A stretch of DNA of 64,000 nt from Hydrogenophaga sp. (GTDB lineage Bacteria > Pseudomonadota > Gammaproteobacteria > Burkholderiales > Burkholderiaceae_C). Each line of letters begins with the position of its first letter. The first letter of the stretch is position 1. The notes below the pieces were generated by a model. The model worked only from the letters and a program-made list of their open reading frames with translations, ran no database searches and had not been told where the DNA came from. Location of the stretch: the NCBI RefSeq assembly GCF_025699295.1, contig NZ_JAILWB010000022.1, positions 18,277 to 82,276 of the forward strand, given 5' to 3'. Of the stretch, positions 16,927-26,304 are shown one piece after another. The position numbers and the translations under genes are program-made.

Positions 16927-17048
16927 GGTACCTCCTTGTCGGAAGGGCCGAGCCAATCAAAAGCGAAAAGCGGAAGTCTGGATTCTCCCTCTGGGGCATC
17001 AAAAATGATATGTCCACCGGACCGGGTCAACTCCAGGGTGACCATCAT
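16923..17048 (-). CDS. Possible 41-residue small protein downstream of ugd
   Basis: A short frame (MMVTLELTRSGGHIIFDAPE and on) starts 16 bases after the ugd stop and ends with an ATGA overlap into the next tiny frame. No good ribosome site precedes it, so it would depend on coupling to ugd. The peptide has mixed composition and no recognised motif. It is listed because the overlap chain is tidy, but chance is equally possible. Confidence 0.2.
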   Translation of the reverse strand: MMVTLELTRSGGHIIFDAPEGESRLPLFAFDWLGPSDKEVP

Positions 17049-17064
17049 GCTGCGCCCGTGCCGC

Positions 17065-18387
17065 TCAGCGCCCGATCGCCAGGTAATCGATTCCCATTCC
17101 GCGCACCAGCGCCGGGTCATAGAGGTTGCGACCATCAATGATCAGTGGTTGCTTCAGACGCTGCTTGATCAGGTCGAAGTCCGGGCTGCGGAACTCCTTC
17201 CACTCGGTGACGATGACCAGCGCATCCGCATCCTCCAGGGCTTCGTTGGGCGTTTTGGCGTAGCGGATGCGCGGCTCTTTGCCCAGTACGCGCTGGGCTT
17301 CGTGCATGGCCACGGGATCGTAGACGGTGGCAGTGGCGCCCGATGCCAGAAGATCGGCGATCAACTCGAGGCTGGGGGCCTCGCGCATGTCGTCGGTGTT
17401 GGGCTTGAAGGCCAAACCCCACACCGCGAAGTGCCGGCCTTCGAGGTCTTCACCGAAGCGCTGCTTGACCTTGCGTCCCAGCACGTGCTTTTGTGCGTCG
17501 TTGGCGGCCTCCACCGCGGTCAACACTTTCAGGTCGAGTCCCCCCTGATCGGCCGCAGTCTTGATGAGCGCCTTCACGTCCTTGGGAAAGCACGAACCGC
17601 CGTAGCCAGCGCCCGGGTACAGGAAGTGGTGACCGATGCGCGGGTCGGAGCCCATGCCCTGGCGCACCATTTCAATGTCGGCACCCAGCACCTCTGCCAG
17701 GTTGGCCAGTTCGTTCATGAAGCTGATGCGCGTGGCGAGCATGGCGTTGGCCGCGTACTTGGTGAGTTCGGCGCTGCGCACATCGGTGACGATGAGGCGT
17801 TCGCGGTTGCGCTGGAAGGGCGCGTAGATGGCGCGCATGAGGTGGACGGCCTGTTCGTCGCTGGCGCCAACGATGATGCGGTCGGGTCGCATGAAATCCT
17901 CAACTGCGGCGCCCTCTTTCAGAAACTCGGGGTTGGACACAACCGCATACGGTGTTTGCACACCGCGCTTGCGCAACTCATCCGCGATCGCTTCCTGCAC
18001 CCGGTCGGCCGTGCCTACCGGCACAGTGCTTTTGTCGACCACCACCTTGTAGTCGGTCATGAGGCGGCCAATGTTGCGCGCCGCAGCCAGAACGTACTGC
18101 ATGTCGGCAGAGCCATCTTCATCGGGCGGGGTACCCACGGCAATGAACTGGATGGTGCCGTGGTGCACCGCGCGCGCCACATCGGTGGTGAAGCGCAAGC
18201 GCCCGGCGGCCACGTTGCGCTGGACCATCTCCTGCAGACCCGGCTCGAAAATGGGAATCCCACCCTCTTCCAGGACGCGGATCTTGTCCGGATTCACGTC
18301 GAGGCACAACACGTCGTTGCCCACCTCCGACAGACAGGCACCGCTGACCAAGCCCACATACCCAGTTCCCACCACTGTGATTTTCAT
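17065..18387 (-). CDS. ugd: UDP-glucose 6-dehydrogenase
   Basis: The start at 18387 ([19 protein letters not shown]) is set by the N-terminal Rossmann motif; frame upstream of it is not family-like. The 440-residue length is standard. GTGYVG at 7-12 binds NAD, and [10 protein letters not shown] near 260 carries the catalytic Cys. The central [10 protein letters not shown] helix and C-terminal [18 protein letters not shown] are typical. It oxidises UDP-glucose to UDP-glucuronate in the cytoplasm, a precursor for acidic polysaccharides. This fits the adjacent sugar-phosphate transferase and glycosyltransferases. It is divergent from tyrB. Confidence 0.97.
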   Translation of the reverse strand: MKITVVGTGYVGLVSGACLSEVGNDVLCLDVNPDKIRVLEEGGIPIFEPGLQEMVQRNVAAGRLRFTTDVARAVHHGTIQFIAVGTPPDEDGSADMQYVLAAARNIGRLMTDYKVVVDKSTVPVGTADRVQEAIADELRKRGVQTPYAVVSNPEFLKEGAAVEDFMRPDRIIVGASDEQAVHLMRAIYAPFQRNRERLIVTDVRSAELTKYAANAMLATRISFMNELANLAEVLGADIEMVRQGMGSDPRIGHHFLYPGAGYGGSCFPKDVKALIKTAADQGGLDLKVLTAVEAANDAQKHVLGRKVKQRFGEDLEGRHFAVWGLAFKPNTDDMREAPSLELIADLLASGATATVYDPVAMHEAQRVLGKEPRIRYAKTPNEALEDADALVIVTEWKEFRSPDFDLIKQRLKQPLIIDGRNLYDPALVRGMGIDYLAIGR

Positions 18388-18610
18388 GATGTCGCGTCCG
18401 ATGGCTGCCTGAGCCTGCTGTGTAAAGCTCGAATCATAGCCGCGGGCTATCCGGCTTCCGGGCCCTCCCGCCATGGACGGAGGCGCCCGTATTGCTCCCA
18501 TGCTGGCTGCTCTGCACGGCCTCACGGTCCCAATGCGGTCGCGCCGGCCATTCGGCGGACCGACCGCTAAAATGCCCCTTGCTCCAGCCCCTCAACCCAG
18601 GAACCTCAGC

Positions 18611-19807
18611 ATGTCCCTCTTCTCCGCCGTCGAAATGGCACCGCGCGACCCGATTCTGGGTCTGAACGAGCAGTTTGCCGCCGACACCAACCCCAACAAG
18701 GTCAACCTCGGCGTGGGCGTCTATTTCGACGACAACGGCAAACTGCCCCTGCTGCAATGCGTGCAGGCCGCCGAGAAGACCATGATGGACAAGCCATCGG
18801 CACGCGGCTACTTGCCCATCGATGGCATCGCGGCCTACGACGCGGCCGTCAAGGGACTTGTCTTTGGCAGCGAGTCCGAGCCGGTGAAGTCGGGTCGCGT
18901 GGCCACGGTACAGGCCATCGGCGGTACCGGTGGCCTCAAGATCGGCGCCGATTTCCTCAAACGCCTCAACCCGGGCGCCACCGTGCTCATCAGCGACCCG
19001 AGTTGGGAGAACCACCGCGCGTTGTTCACCAACGCCGGCTTCAAGGTCGACACCTACGCCTACTACGACGCCGACAAGCGCGGCGTCAACTTCGACGGCA
19101 TGCTCGCCAGCCTGAACGCGGCCGCACCCGGTACCATCGCTGTGCTGCATGCCTGCTGCCACAACCCCACCGGCTACGACATCACCGCCGCGCAGTGGGA
19201 CGAGGTGATTGCTGCTGTCAAGGCCCGTGGCCTGACACCTTTCCTCGACATGGCCTACCAGGGCTTTGGCCACGGCATCGCCGAGGACGGCGCCGTCATC
19301 GCCAAGTTCGTCGCGGCTGGCCTCACCTTCTTTGTCTCCACCTCCTTTTCCAAGAGCTTCAGCCTGTACGGCGAACGCGTGGGGGCGCTGTCGGTGCTGT
19401 GTGAGAACGCCGAAGAGGCCTCGCGCGTGCTGTCTCAACTCAAGATCGTGATCCGAACCAACTATTCCAACCCGCCGATTCATGGTGGTGCGGTGGTCGC
19501 CGCGGTGCTCAACAACCCGGAGTTGCGCGCCCTCTGGGAGAAGGAACTGGGCGAGATGCGCGTGCGCATCAAGGCCATGCGCCAGAAGCTCGTGGACGGG
19601 CTCAAGGCAGCCGGCGTGAAACAGGACATGGGCTTCATCACCAGCCAGATCGGCATGTTCAGCTATTCGGGCCTGAGCAAGGATCAGATGGTGCGTCTGC
19701 GCACCGAATTCGGCGTGTATGGCACCGACACCGGCCGCATGTGCGTGGCCGCGCTCAACAGCAAGAACATCGACTACGTGTGCAAGGCGATTGCCAGGGT
19801 GGTCTGA
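18611..19807 (+). CDS. tyrB: Aromatic amino acid / aspartate aminotransferase, class I
   Basis: The start at 18611 (MSLFSAVEMAPRDPILGLNE) matches the family N-terminus; the frame further upstream is non-homologous. Length is 398 residues. VNLGVGVYFDDNG near 33, LHACCHNPTGYD near 179, FLDMAYQGFGHG near 214 and the PLP-lysine block SFSKSFSLYGERVGAL near 243 define a type Ia aminotransferase of the AspC/TyrB group. It transfers amino groups between aromatic or dicarboxylic amino acids and 2-oxoglutarate. The sequence does not settle AspC against TyrB; TyrB is the usual call in this order. An intrinsic terminator follows. Confidence 0.9.
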   Translation: MSLFSAVEMAPRDPILGLNEQFAADTNPNKVNLGVGVYFDDNGKLPLLQCVQAAEKTMMDKPSARGYLPIDGIAAYDAAVKGLVFGSESEPVKSGRVATVQAIGGTGGLKIGADFLKRLNPGATVLISDPSWENHRALFTNAGFKVDTYAYYDADKRGVNFDGMLASLNAAAPGTIAVLHACCHNPTGYDITAAQWDEVIAAVKARGLTPFLDMAYQGFGHGIAEDGAVIAKFVAAGLTFFVSTSFSKSFSLYGERVGALSVLCENAEEASRVLSQLKIVIRTNYSNPPIHGGAVVAAVLNNPELRALWEKELGEMRVRIKAMRQKLVDGLKAAGVKQDMGFITSQIGMFSYSGLSKDQMVRLRTEFGVYGTDTGRMCVAALNSKNIDYVCKAIARVV

Positions 19808-19830
19808 GGCGGCTGATTTCCCGTGCGACA

Positions 19831-19855
19831 AGCCGGCCCGCGTGGCCGGCTTTTT
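19831..19855 (+). terminator. Intrinsic terminator after tyrB
   Basis: A perfect 8-bp stem AGCCGGCC/GGCCGGCT with a five-base loop is followed by a run of five T. It lies 23 bases after the tyrB stop and just before the end of the convergent dioxygenase gene. Confidence 0.85.
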
Positions 19856-19862
19856 CGTGGGC

Positions 19863-20747
19863 TCATCCCCACATGACCGATCGCATCGAGATCGACGCGC
19901 CCTGAAAGCCCTGGTTGAATGAGCGGGGCTCTTCGCCGGCATCTGCGGCGCCTGCCGCGTACAGCAGCGGCAGATAGTGTTCCCAGCTCGGATGGGCCAT
20001 CTGCGCGACAGCACCGAGTTGCTGGAACGCGTGCAGCGCCTCCAGGCGGCCCTGCGCGATGTGGTCGGCCATGGTCTGGTCGAACTCGATCGCCCAGTCA
20101 TAGGCCTGGTTATCTGCGGCGTCACGGCGCATGGCCCGCAGGTTGTGAACGATGTTGCCGCTACCCACGATCAGCACGCCGCGCTCGCGCAACTGCGCGA
20201 GCTGGCGTCCGATGTCGAAGTGCTCGGCCGCTGGCCGGCGGTAGTCCATGCCAAGCTGGATCACCGGGATGTCTGCTTCGGGAAACATCGGCTTGAGCAC
20301 TGACCAGGCGCCGTGATCCAGACCCCAGTCGCCCGCGTCCAGACCCAGCGCGTCGCCCGAGTCCGGCTGCCGCACCGCCGCGCTGATGGCGCGCGACATC
20401 TCCGGTGAACCCGGCGCAGGGTACTGCTGATCGAACAGGGCCTGTGGAAACCCGCCAAAGTCATGGATGGTGCGGGGATTGCTCATGGCCGTCAGTTGCC
20501 AGCCCAGAGTCAGCCAGTGCGCCGAAACGCACAGGATCAGATGCGGTTGCGTGCCGCGCGAACGCAGCTCCTGGCCCAGCGCCTGCCAGCTGCGCCGCCA
20601 CGGGTTGTCTTCGATGGCGTTCATGGGACTGCCATGCCCCAGAAACAGCACCGGCAGGCGCTCTGTGGCCGGCAGAACCCTGGCCAGGTCGGCAAGCTGA
20701 TCTGCAGCTGGGCTCGACGAAGTTGCAGCGGTGGCTAAGGCGTTCAT
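19863..20747 (-). CDS. ygiD: 4,5-DOPA dioxygenase extradiol-like protein (YgiD/DODA family)
   Basis: The start at 20747 (MNALATAATSSS) is chosen for the AGGAA six bases upstream, giving 294 residues. The zinc/iron site of class III extradiol dioxygenases is visible as FLGHGSPMNAI near 35, and later VIQLGMDYR, LIVGSGNIVHNLR and MAHPSWEHYLPLLYAAGA near 238 are diagnostic of the DODA/YgiD group. Members cleave catechol-type rings such as DOPA; the physiological substrate in bacteria is usually unknown. It stands alone, convergent to tyrB. Confidence 0.9.
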   Translation of the reverse strand: MNALATAATSSSPAADQLADLARVLPATERLPVLFLGHGSPMNAIEDNPWRRSWQALGQELRSRGTQPHLILCVSAHWLTLGWQLTAMSNPRTIHDFGGFPQALFDQQYPAPGSPEMSRAISAAVRQPDSGDALGLDAGDWGLDHGAWSVLKPMFPEADIPVIQLGMDYRRPAAEHFDIGRQLAQLRERGVLIVGSGNIVHNLRAMRRDAADNQAYDWAIEFDQTMADHIAQGRLEALHAFQQLGAVAQMAHPSWEHYLPLLYAAGAADAGEEPRSFNQGFQGASISMRSVMWG

Positions 20748-20914
20748 GCAGGTTCCTGCCGGTGATGGCGGTGAGGACCGGACACGCCTGCAACAGCGGG
20801 CGGCACGGGCGTGGGACGGATGGAAGGTCGGCCGCATCCGACGACCGAGCGATGTACTGGCCGGATTCTTTCACGAAGGCGACAGAAGCCCTGGAATGTT
20901 AGGTGTTTTCACCC

Positions 20915-20952
20915 TGACGACGCCAGGCGCATACTGCTATATTGCACCGCAA
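20915..20952 (+). promoter_or_regulatory. Candidate phaZ promoter with overlapping TTGC-N3-GCAA palindrome
   Basis: A -35-like TGACGA (20915-20920) lies 17 bases before TATATT (20938-20943), which has a TGC extension. A palindrome TTGCACCGCAA (20942-20952) overlaps the -10 and the expected start point. TGC/GCA-rich palindromes are the kind of site recognised by PhaR-type PHA regulators. The match here is by eye only. Confidence 0.45.
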
Positions 20953-20972
20953 CATAACGAAATCGTACGCCC

Positions 20973-22361
20973 ATGCTTTACCAGATTTACGAAACCCAGC
21001 GCTCCATCATGGAACCGTTTGCGGACCTGGCCGAAGTGGCTGCCAAGCTCTACAACAACCCGATGCTGCCGCTGGCGCAGTTGCCCGGTGCGCAGCGCAT
21101 CGCCGCCGGCTACGACCTGATGCACCGCCTGGGCAAGGACTACGAGAAGCCCGAGTTCGGCATTCACACGGTGAACGTGGACGGCGTCAACGTGGCCATT
21201 CACGAGCGTGTCGAAATCGACAAGCCCTTCTGCGAGCTGCGCCGGTTCAAGCGTTTCTCGGACGACACCGGTACCCTCGCCAAGCTCAAGGGGCAGCCCG
21301 TGGTACTGATCGTCGCCCCGCTCTCGGGCCACTACGCCACACTGCTGCGCGACACCGTGCGCACCATGCTCAAGGACCACAAGGTCTACATCACCGACTG
21401 GAGGAACGCCCGCCTCGTACCCCTGTCCGAGGGCGAGTTCCACCTGGACGACTACGTCAACTATGTACAGGAGTTCATCCGCCATCTGCAGCAGGGTTAC
21501 GGCAACTGCCATGTGATCAGCGTCTGCCAGCCCACCGTGCCGGTGCTCGCCGCTGTCTCGCTCATGGCCAGCCGCGGAGAGACCACGCCACTGTCCATGA
21601 CCATGATGGGTGGCCCGATCGACGCGCGCAAGTCCCCCACTGCGGTGAACAACCTGGCCACACAGCGCAGCCACGAGTGGTTCGAGAACAACGTGATCTA
21701 CCGCGTGCCGGACAACTTCCCCGGCGCGGGTCGGCGCGTCTACCCGGGCTTTCTGCAGCACACCGGTTTCGTGGCCATGAACCCTGACCGCCACGCGTCG
21801 AGCCACTACGACTACTTCAAGGACCTGATCAAGGGCGACAACGAAAGCGCCGAGAGCCACCGCAAGTTCTACGACGAGTACAACGCCGTGCTCGACATGG
21901 ACGCCGACTACTACCTCGAGACCATCGAGACCGTCTTCCAGGCGTTCAAGCTGGTCCACGGCACCTGGTATGTGAAGAACGAAGCCGGCGAACTCGAGCT
22001 CGTGCGTCCGCAGGACATCCAGCGCACCGCCCTGCTCACGATCGAGGGCGAGCTCGACGACATTTCCGGCTCGGGCCAGACCGCAGCCGCGCACGAACTG
22101 TGCACCGGCGTGCCCAGGACACACCAGATGCACTACGAGGCGCAGGGTGCCGGCCACTACGGCATCTTCAGCGGCCGGCGCTGGCGCGACCTGGTACACC
22201 CCGTGGTCAAGAGCTTCATCCGGGCCCACCAGCCCGCAACAGGGGCCAAAGCCGCGACCACGGCCACGGTCCGGACGTCAGCGGCCAAGGCGCCCCGAGC
22301 GGCCGCAAAGACCCCCGGCGCGGCACGCAAGACGGCGCCCCGCAAATCGACCCGCGCCTGA
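20973..22361 (+). CDS. phaZ: Intracellular polyhydroxyalkanoate depolymerase
   Basis: A 462-residue alpha/beta-hydrolase of the PhaZ1 (Cupriavidus) type, beginning [20 protein letters not shown]. The nucleophile region is [11 protein letters not shown] near 181-191, where Cys takes the place of Ser in the lipase box, as in known intracellular depolymerases. [18 protein letters not shown] and [18 protein letters not shown] (with the late His) also match. The last 45 residues are Ala/Lys/Pro-rich repeats of histone-like character, which could bind DNA or the granule surface. The enzyme would mobilise stored PHB made by phaCAB at 35.7-39.6 kb. Confidence 0.93.
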   Translation: MLYQIYETQRSIMEPFADLAEVAAKLYNNPMLPLAQLPGAQRIAAGYDLMHRLGKDYEKPEFGIHTVNVDGVNVAIHERVEIDKPFCELRRFKRFSDDTGTLAKLKGQPVVLIVAPLSGHYATLLRDTVRTMLKDHKVYITDWRNARLVPLSEGEFHLDDYVNYVQEFIRHLQQGYGNCHVISVCQPTVPVLAAVSLMASRGETTPLSMTMMGGPIDARKSPTAVNNLATQRSHEWFENNVIYRVPDNFPGAGRRVYPGFLQHTGFVAMNPDRHASSHYDYFKDLIKGDNESAESHRKFYDEYNAVLDMDADYYLETIETVFQAFKLVHGTWYVKNEAGELELVRPQDIQRTALLTIEGELDDISGSGQTAAAHELCTGVPRTHQMHYEAQGAGHYGIFSGRRWRDLVHPVVKSFIRAHQPATGAKAATTATVRTSAAKAPRAAAKTPGAARKTAPRKSTRA

Positions 22362-22405
22362 AGGACGCGCGCGCCAGCGCGCGAGGCGCCGGTATATTCA
22401 TCGGC

Positions 22406-23068
22406 ATGAACGAACTCGCCCGGCGCATCGATGCCGCCTTGCCGCAAACGCAGTGCACGCGCTGCGGCTACCCGGATTGCGCGAGCTATGCACAGGCCGT
22501 CGCGGCCGGCGAGGCCGGCATCAACCAATGCCCGCCAGGCGGCGCCGAGGGCGTGGCCCGCCTTGCTGCGATCACCGGTTTGCCCGAACGTCCACTGGAC
22601 CGTTCCTGTGGCATCGAAGGCCCTCTGACCGTGGCCGTGATCGATGAAGACTGGTGCATCGGCTGCACACTCTGCATCAAGGCCTGTCCGACCGATGCCA
22701 TCGTCGGCATCTCCCGACGCATGCACACGGTGGTCGAGCCCTACTGCACCGGCTGCGAACTCTGTCTGCCGGTGTGCCCGGTGGACTGCATCTCGCTGGA
22801 GATCGTGAGCGGCGATCGCACCGGGTGGCAGGCCTGGACCGAAGACCAGGCGCGCCAGGGCCGCGAGCGCTACGCCAGCCGGCAACTGCGGCTGGCGCGC
22901 GAGCTGGTGGAGAACCAGGTGCGGCTGGAAGCCAGGGCGAGTGAGAAGCTGGCCGATCTGGCCGAGCATTCACACATCACCGACGCAGCAGCACTGGAGA
23001 AGAAGCGCGCGGTGATCGAAGCCGCCCTCGCCCGCTCGCGAGCCCGGCGCGCGAACACGGACGGCTGA
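22406..23068 (+). CDS. rnfB: RnfB-like electron-transport ferredoxin
   Basis: The start at 22406 ([14 protein letters not shown]) gives 220 residues. An N-terminal Fe-S domain has CTRCGYPDC near 17 with a later Cys in NQCPPGG near 43. Two 4Fe-4S ferredoxin motifs follow: [12 protein letters not shown] near 90 and [12 protein letters not shown] near 119. The C-terminal third is charged and helical. Family members pass electrons in Rnf complexes. No other rnf genes are present, and the N-terminal membrane helix of full RnfB is absent, as in the soluble stand-alone RnfB-like proteins of betaproteobacteria. It follows phaZ by 44 bases. Confidence 0.9.
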   Translation: MNELARRIDAALPQTQCTRCGYPDCASYAQAVAAGEAGINQCPPGGAEGVARLAAITGLPERPLDRSCGIEGPLTVAVIDEDWCIGCTLCIKACPTDAIVGISRRMHTVVEPYCTGCELCLPVCPVDCISLEIVSGDRTGWQAWTEDQARQGRERYASRQLRLARELVENQVRLEARASEKLADLAEHSHITDAAALEKKRAVIEAALARSRARRANTDG

Positions 23069-23077
23069 CCCCTGAAA

Positions 23078-24592
23078 TCAGGCGGGCTGGCGCGCAGCCA
23101 CTGTCTTGTAGACGCCGCAGCCGACGTACAGGTCGTCGACCTTCACCACGTAGGACATCTTGGCCTGGATCGCACCGCTGACAGGATTGGCAATGTCGTA
23201 TTCGACCCAGCCGTCACCCAGCTCGGCCTGCGCGACGATGGCGTCGAGCAATGCCTGCCCGTCCACGCCGGGAATGTCCTGCACGCGGCTGCCGACCTTT
23301 TCGGGCTTGCCTCCAAACGCGCGGTAGACCCCCGCACCATCGAGCGCGAACACATACATGTCGCGGTCATGGAAGCCGTTCGAAGGGTTGGTGATGTCGC
23401 GCACAAAGGTCTCGCGAGCCCGCTGCCCGCGCATCGCCCGCGCACGACTCACCAGCTCCATGGCCTCTTCGGCCGTGCCCTGCTGAAGCGCGAAGGACGA
23501 CACCGCCCGGGAAAGATGCGCCGCGCGCTGTTCGAGCTGCTCGGCCTGAGTCACCGCACGTTCCACCATCTGCGCATTGCGCTGGGTGATCTGATCGAGC
23601 TGGGTCACGGCCGATGAAATCTCGCTCAGGCCGGTGCTCTGCTCGGCACTGGAAGCGGATATGAGAGACATGTTGGCCGCCACACTGCGCACACCGGAGA
23701 CGATCTGGCTCATGCTGTTGCCTGCCGTGCGGATCTGGCCCACGCTCGCCTCCACCTGGCTGCGGGACGCCTCGATGAGTTCGCGGATCTCCCGGGCCGA
23801 GGCGGACGAGCGTTGCGCCAGCGTGCGCACCTCGTTGGCCACCACGGCGAAGCCGCGCCCTTGCTCGCCAGCACGCGCGGCTTCCACCGCGGCGTTGAGC
23901 GCCAGGATGTTGGTCTGGAAGGCGATGCTGTCGATCACACCGATGATGTCGTTCATCTGCTGGGCGCTCTTCTGGATGCCTTCGACCGACTCCACCGCCC
24001 GCCCCATGGACTGCGCACCCGACTCCGCCACATCGCGCACCTGCGCGGCCTGCTGATCAGATTCACCCGCTGTGTGGGCATTCTGTCGCACCGTGCCCGA
24101 GAGCTCGTGCACGCTGGCCGCGGTCTGCTCCAGATTGGCTGCCTGTTGCTCGGTGCGATCGGCCAGATCCCGGTTGCCCGCGGCCAGGCTCTTGCCAGCG
24201 TGCGCCACCAGCGCCGAGTTGCTGCGCACCTCGGCCACCATCGAGGAAAGCTGGCCATTGGTGCGGTCCAGCAACCGAGCCAGGTCGGCCAGTTCGTCGC
24301 CCCCATGCGACTGCACCGTCGACCTCAGATTGCCTGAAGCGGTCTGTTCCATCGCAGCAAGCACCTGGCGGAAATCGCGCTGGAAGCTGGCATAGAAGCA
24401 CAGCATGAGATAGGCCAGGCAGCCCAGCCCCACCAGGGTTACCCAGGTGGCGCCAACGGTCTGCTGTTCAAGGAACCCCCATGTGATGGCGGGCGGGAGC
24501 ACGGCAGCCGCCGCCAGGAGGCCCAGCTTGGCACGCAGACGCAGGCGCCGCATCAGCCAGATGCCGGCCGACAAAGGATGAAGTGCGGACAT
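23078..24592 (-). CDS. Methyl-accepting chemotaxis protein with C-terminal Cache-like domain
   Basis: A 504-residue receptor with two hydrophobic segments near residues 23-42 and 49-71 and almost no periplasmic loop. A HAMP-like linker is followed by the signalling domain, whose conserved tip reads [20 protein letters not shown], then [18 protein letters not shown]. After the signalling domain a further 120 residues (about 380-500) with [34 protein letters not shown] and [18 protein letters not shown] resemble a single Cache domain. In this topology the sensor would be cytoplasmic. AGGAG lies nine bases before the ATG. A sigma-28-like promoter precedes it, so expression is probably tied to the flagellar regulon. 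Confidence 0.93.
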   Translation of the reverse strand: MSALHPLSAGIWLMRRLRLRAKLGLLAAAAVLPPAITWGFLEQQTVGATWVTLVGLGCLAYLMLCFYASFQRDFRQVLAAMEQTASGNLRSTVQSHGGDELADLARLLDRTNGQLSSMVAEVRSNSALVAHAGKSLAAGNRDLADRTEQQAANLEQTAASVHELSGTVRQNAHTAGESDQQAAQVRDVAESGAQSMGRAVESVEGIQKSAQQMNDIIGVIDSIAFQTNILALNAAVEAARAGEQGRGFAVVANEVRTLAQRSSASAREIRELIEASRSQVEASVGQIRTAGNSMSQIVSGVRSVAANMSLISASSAEQSTGLSEISSAVTQLDQITQRNAQMVERAVTQAEQLEQRAAHLSRAVSSFALQQGTAEEAMELVSRARAMRGQRARETFVRDITNPSNGFHDRDMYVFALDGAGVYRAFGGKPEKVGSRVQDIPGVDGQALLDAIVAQAELGDGWVEYDIANPVSGAIQAKMSYVVKVDDLYVGCGVYKTVAARQPA

Positions 24593-24623
24593 GACTGAAC
24601 TGCTCCTGTAAATCTACAACGGG

Positions 24624-24650
24624 CTATCGGCCTTGCAGCTCGCACCTTGA
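24624..24650 (-). promoter_or_regulatory. Sigma-28 (FliA)-type promoter for the chemoreceptor
   Basis: On the minus strand TCAA, a 15-base spacer and GCCGATAG occur in this order. This matches the FliA consensus (TAAA-N15-GCCGATAA) with one mismatch in each box and exact spacing. The predicted transcript start is about 25 bases before the receptor ATG. Confidence 0.7.
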
Positions 24651-24667
24651 GCCGGGAGAACCCTGTT

Positions 24668-24955
24668 TCAGTGCATTCCGGTGATGCCCGACTGGTTGGC
24701 CTCGAAATGCCGGAACAACTGCACGGCCATCAGGCGCAGGGTGTCGTCGGCCATGTTGTGGGCGTGGGAAAGCTGCTCCAGCGCGTAGCGCCGGTCGCAG
24801 ATCATCAACGCGCGGCTCACGCACATGCCCCGGCTCGACATGCGCAGACAGAACGGCTCCAGCAGTTCGACGGGCCAGGCGGGCGCCATGTGGCGTTCGC
24901 GCCAGGCGGACGCGCTGGGGGCTTCTTTCGATGGCTGGCCAGGGAACGGGTGCAT
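24668..24955 (-). CDS. Small protein of unknown function
   Basis: The start at 24955 (MHPFPGQPSKE) is supported by AGGAG seven bases upstream, giving 95 residues. The second half (CDRRYALEQLSHAHNMADDT and on) looks like a real amphipathic helical domain; the first part is Pro-rich. No domain is recognised. It follows the candidate epimerase on the same strand by about 150 bases and ends just before the sigma-28-type promoter, so it may be the end of the methylmalonyl-CoA operon or an independent gene. Confidence 0.6.
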   Translation of the reverse strand: MHPFPGQPSKEAPSASAWRERHMAPAWPVELLEPFCLRMSSRGMCVSRALMICDRRYALEQLSHAHNMADDTLRLMAVQLFRHFEANQSGITGMH

Positions 24956-25103
24956 GGCGAACTCCTGCAACAAGGGAACGCGGGCCACGCCGGCAGGCAC
25001 GGCCCTCTCATGCCACAAGATTACGTTCTCCGCCGGCACGCCAGTGGGCCGAACAAGGCCCGAAAAGGCGCCCTCCTCCGGTCTTCGCCCCAGGCGGCGG
25101 CGT

Positions 25104-25595
<492 letters not shown>

Positions 25596-25597
25596 GT

Positions 25598-26206
25598 TCA
25601 GTGAATGCCTTGGGTGAAGTGGGCCGCCGGTTCGAGCGACCAGACGGTCGCTGGCGGCAGGTTGGCCCAGACGGTGGAGACGCGCCGCCAGCGCCAGCCG
25701 GTGGGCAGTTGATCGAAGGGCCGCACATGGCGCGCGGCATAGGTGTACTGCAGCAACCGCGCGTTGGGCATGCGTTCCAGCAGAGCCAGCATGGCCGTGA
25801 CGCAATGGCGACCCTCTTGGCGCGGCATGGACATCAGCGGCAGCGAAGACACCAGCATCACCGAGGCCGCCGGCGGCAGTGGCAGCAGGTCAAGCCGGGT
25901 GGCACAGGCGTGCAGCACCTCGGCACCAGCAAAGCGCTCACGAAGGTGTCGCACCAGCCCCAGGTCGCGCTCGACCACAAAGAAACGATCGGGCGGCGGC
26001 CCCACCACCGCCAGTTCCTGGGTGATGGCACCAGTGCCAGCGCCGACCTCCACCAGCAACTCGGGCCCGACGCGGGCCACTTCGCCAGCAATGGCCTGAG
26101 CGAGGGCTCTGGATGCGGGCGCAATGGCCCCCATCCGCCTGGGGTTTCGCACCCAGGCCAGCGCAAAAGCCAGACCACTGGGACCCTGACCGCGTTCGTC
26201 TGCCAT
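25598..26206 (-). CDS. SAM-dependent methyltransferase, phospholipid N-methyltransferase-like
   Basis: The start at 26206 ([18 protein letters not shown]) is preferred for the GGAG about nine bases upstream; a longer frame from 26308 is less likely. Length is 202 residues. [17 protein letters not shown] precedes the SAM-binding [14 protein letters not shown] near 46, then FFVVERD (acidic loop) and [10 protein letters not shown]. This layout fits the KsgA/PmtA-like group that includes phosphatidylethanolamine N-methyltransferases. It ends two bases before the epimerase start and lies between pccA and the epimerase, so it is probably co-transcribed. Its link to propionate metabolism is unclear. 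Confidence 0.72.
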   Translation of the reverse strand: MADERGQGPSGLAFALAWVRNPRRMGAIAPASRALAQAIAGEVARVGPELLVEVGAGTGAITQELAVVGPPPDRFFVVERDLGLVRHLRERFAGAEVLHACATRLDLLPLPPAASVMLVSSLPLMSMPRQEGRHCVTAMLALLERMPNARLLQYTYAARHVRPFDQLPTGWRWRRVSTVWANLPPATVWSLEPAAHFTQGIH

Positions 26207-26304
26207 GTGCGCCGCTCCATGAAGCCGTGGAGTCCGCAGGGTAACCGAGTACGGCCGGCTTGTCGCGTCAGCGAGTGCAACGGCCAGCGAGCCCGCCAAC
26301 CCCT

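Noticed and set aside
16139..17008. Plus-strand frame of 289 codons across the SGNH lipoprotein and its upstream gap
   Set aside because: The opposite strand has a lipobox and SGNH motifs; this translation has no recognisable feature.
18388..18525. N-terminal extension of ugd by 46 codons
   Set aside because: The Rossmann GxGxxG must lie near the N-terminus, and the extension has no family similarity.
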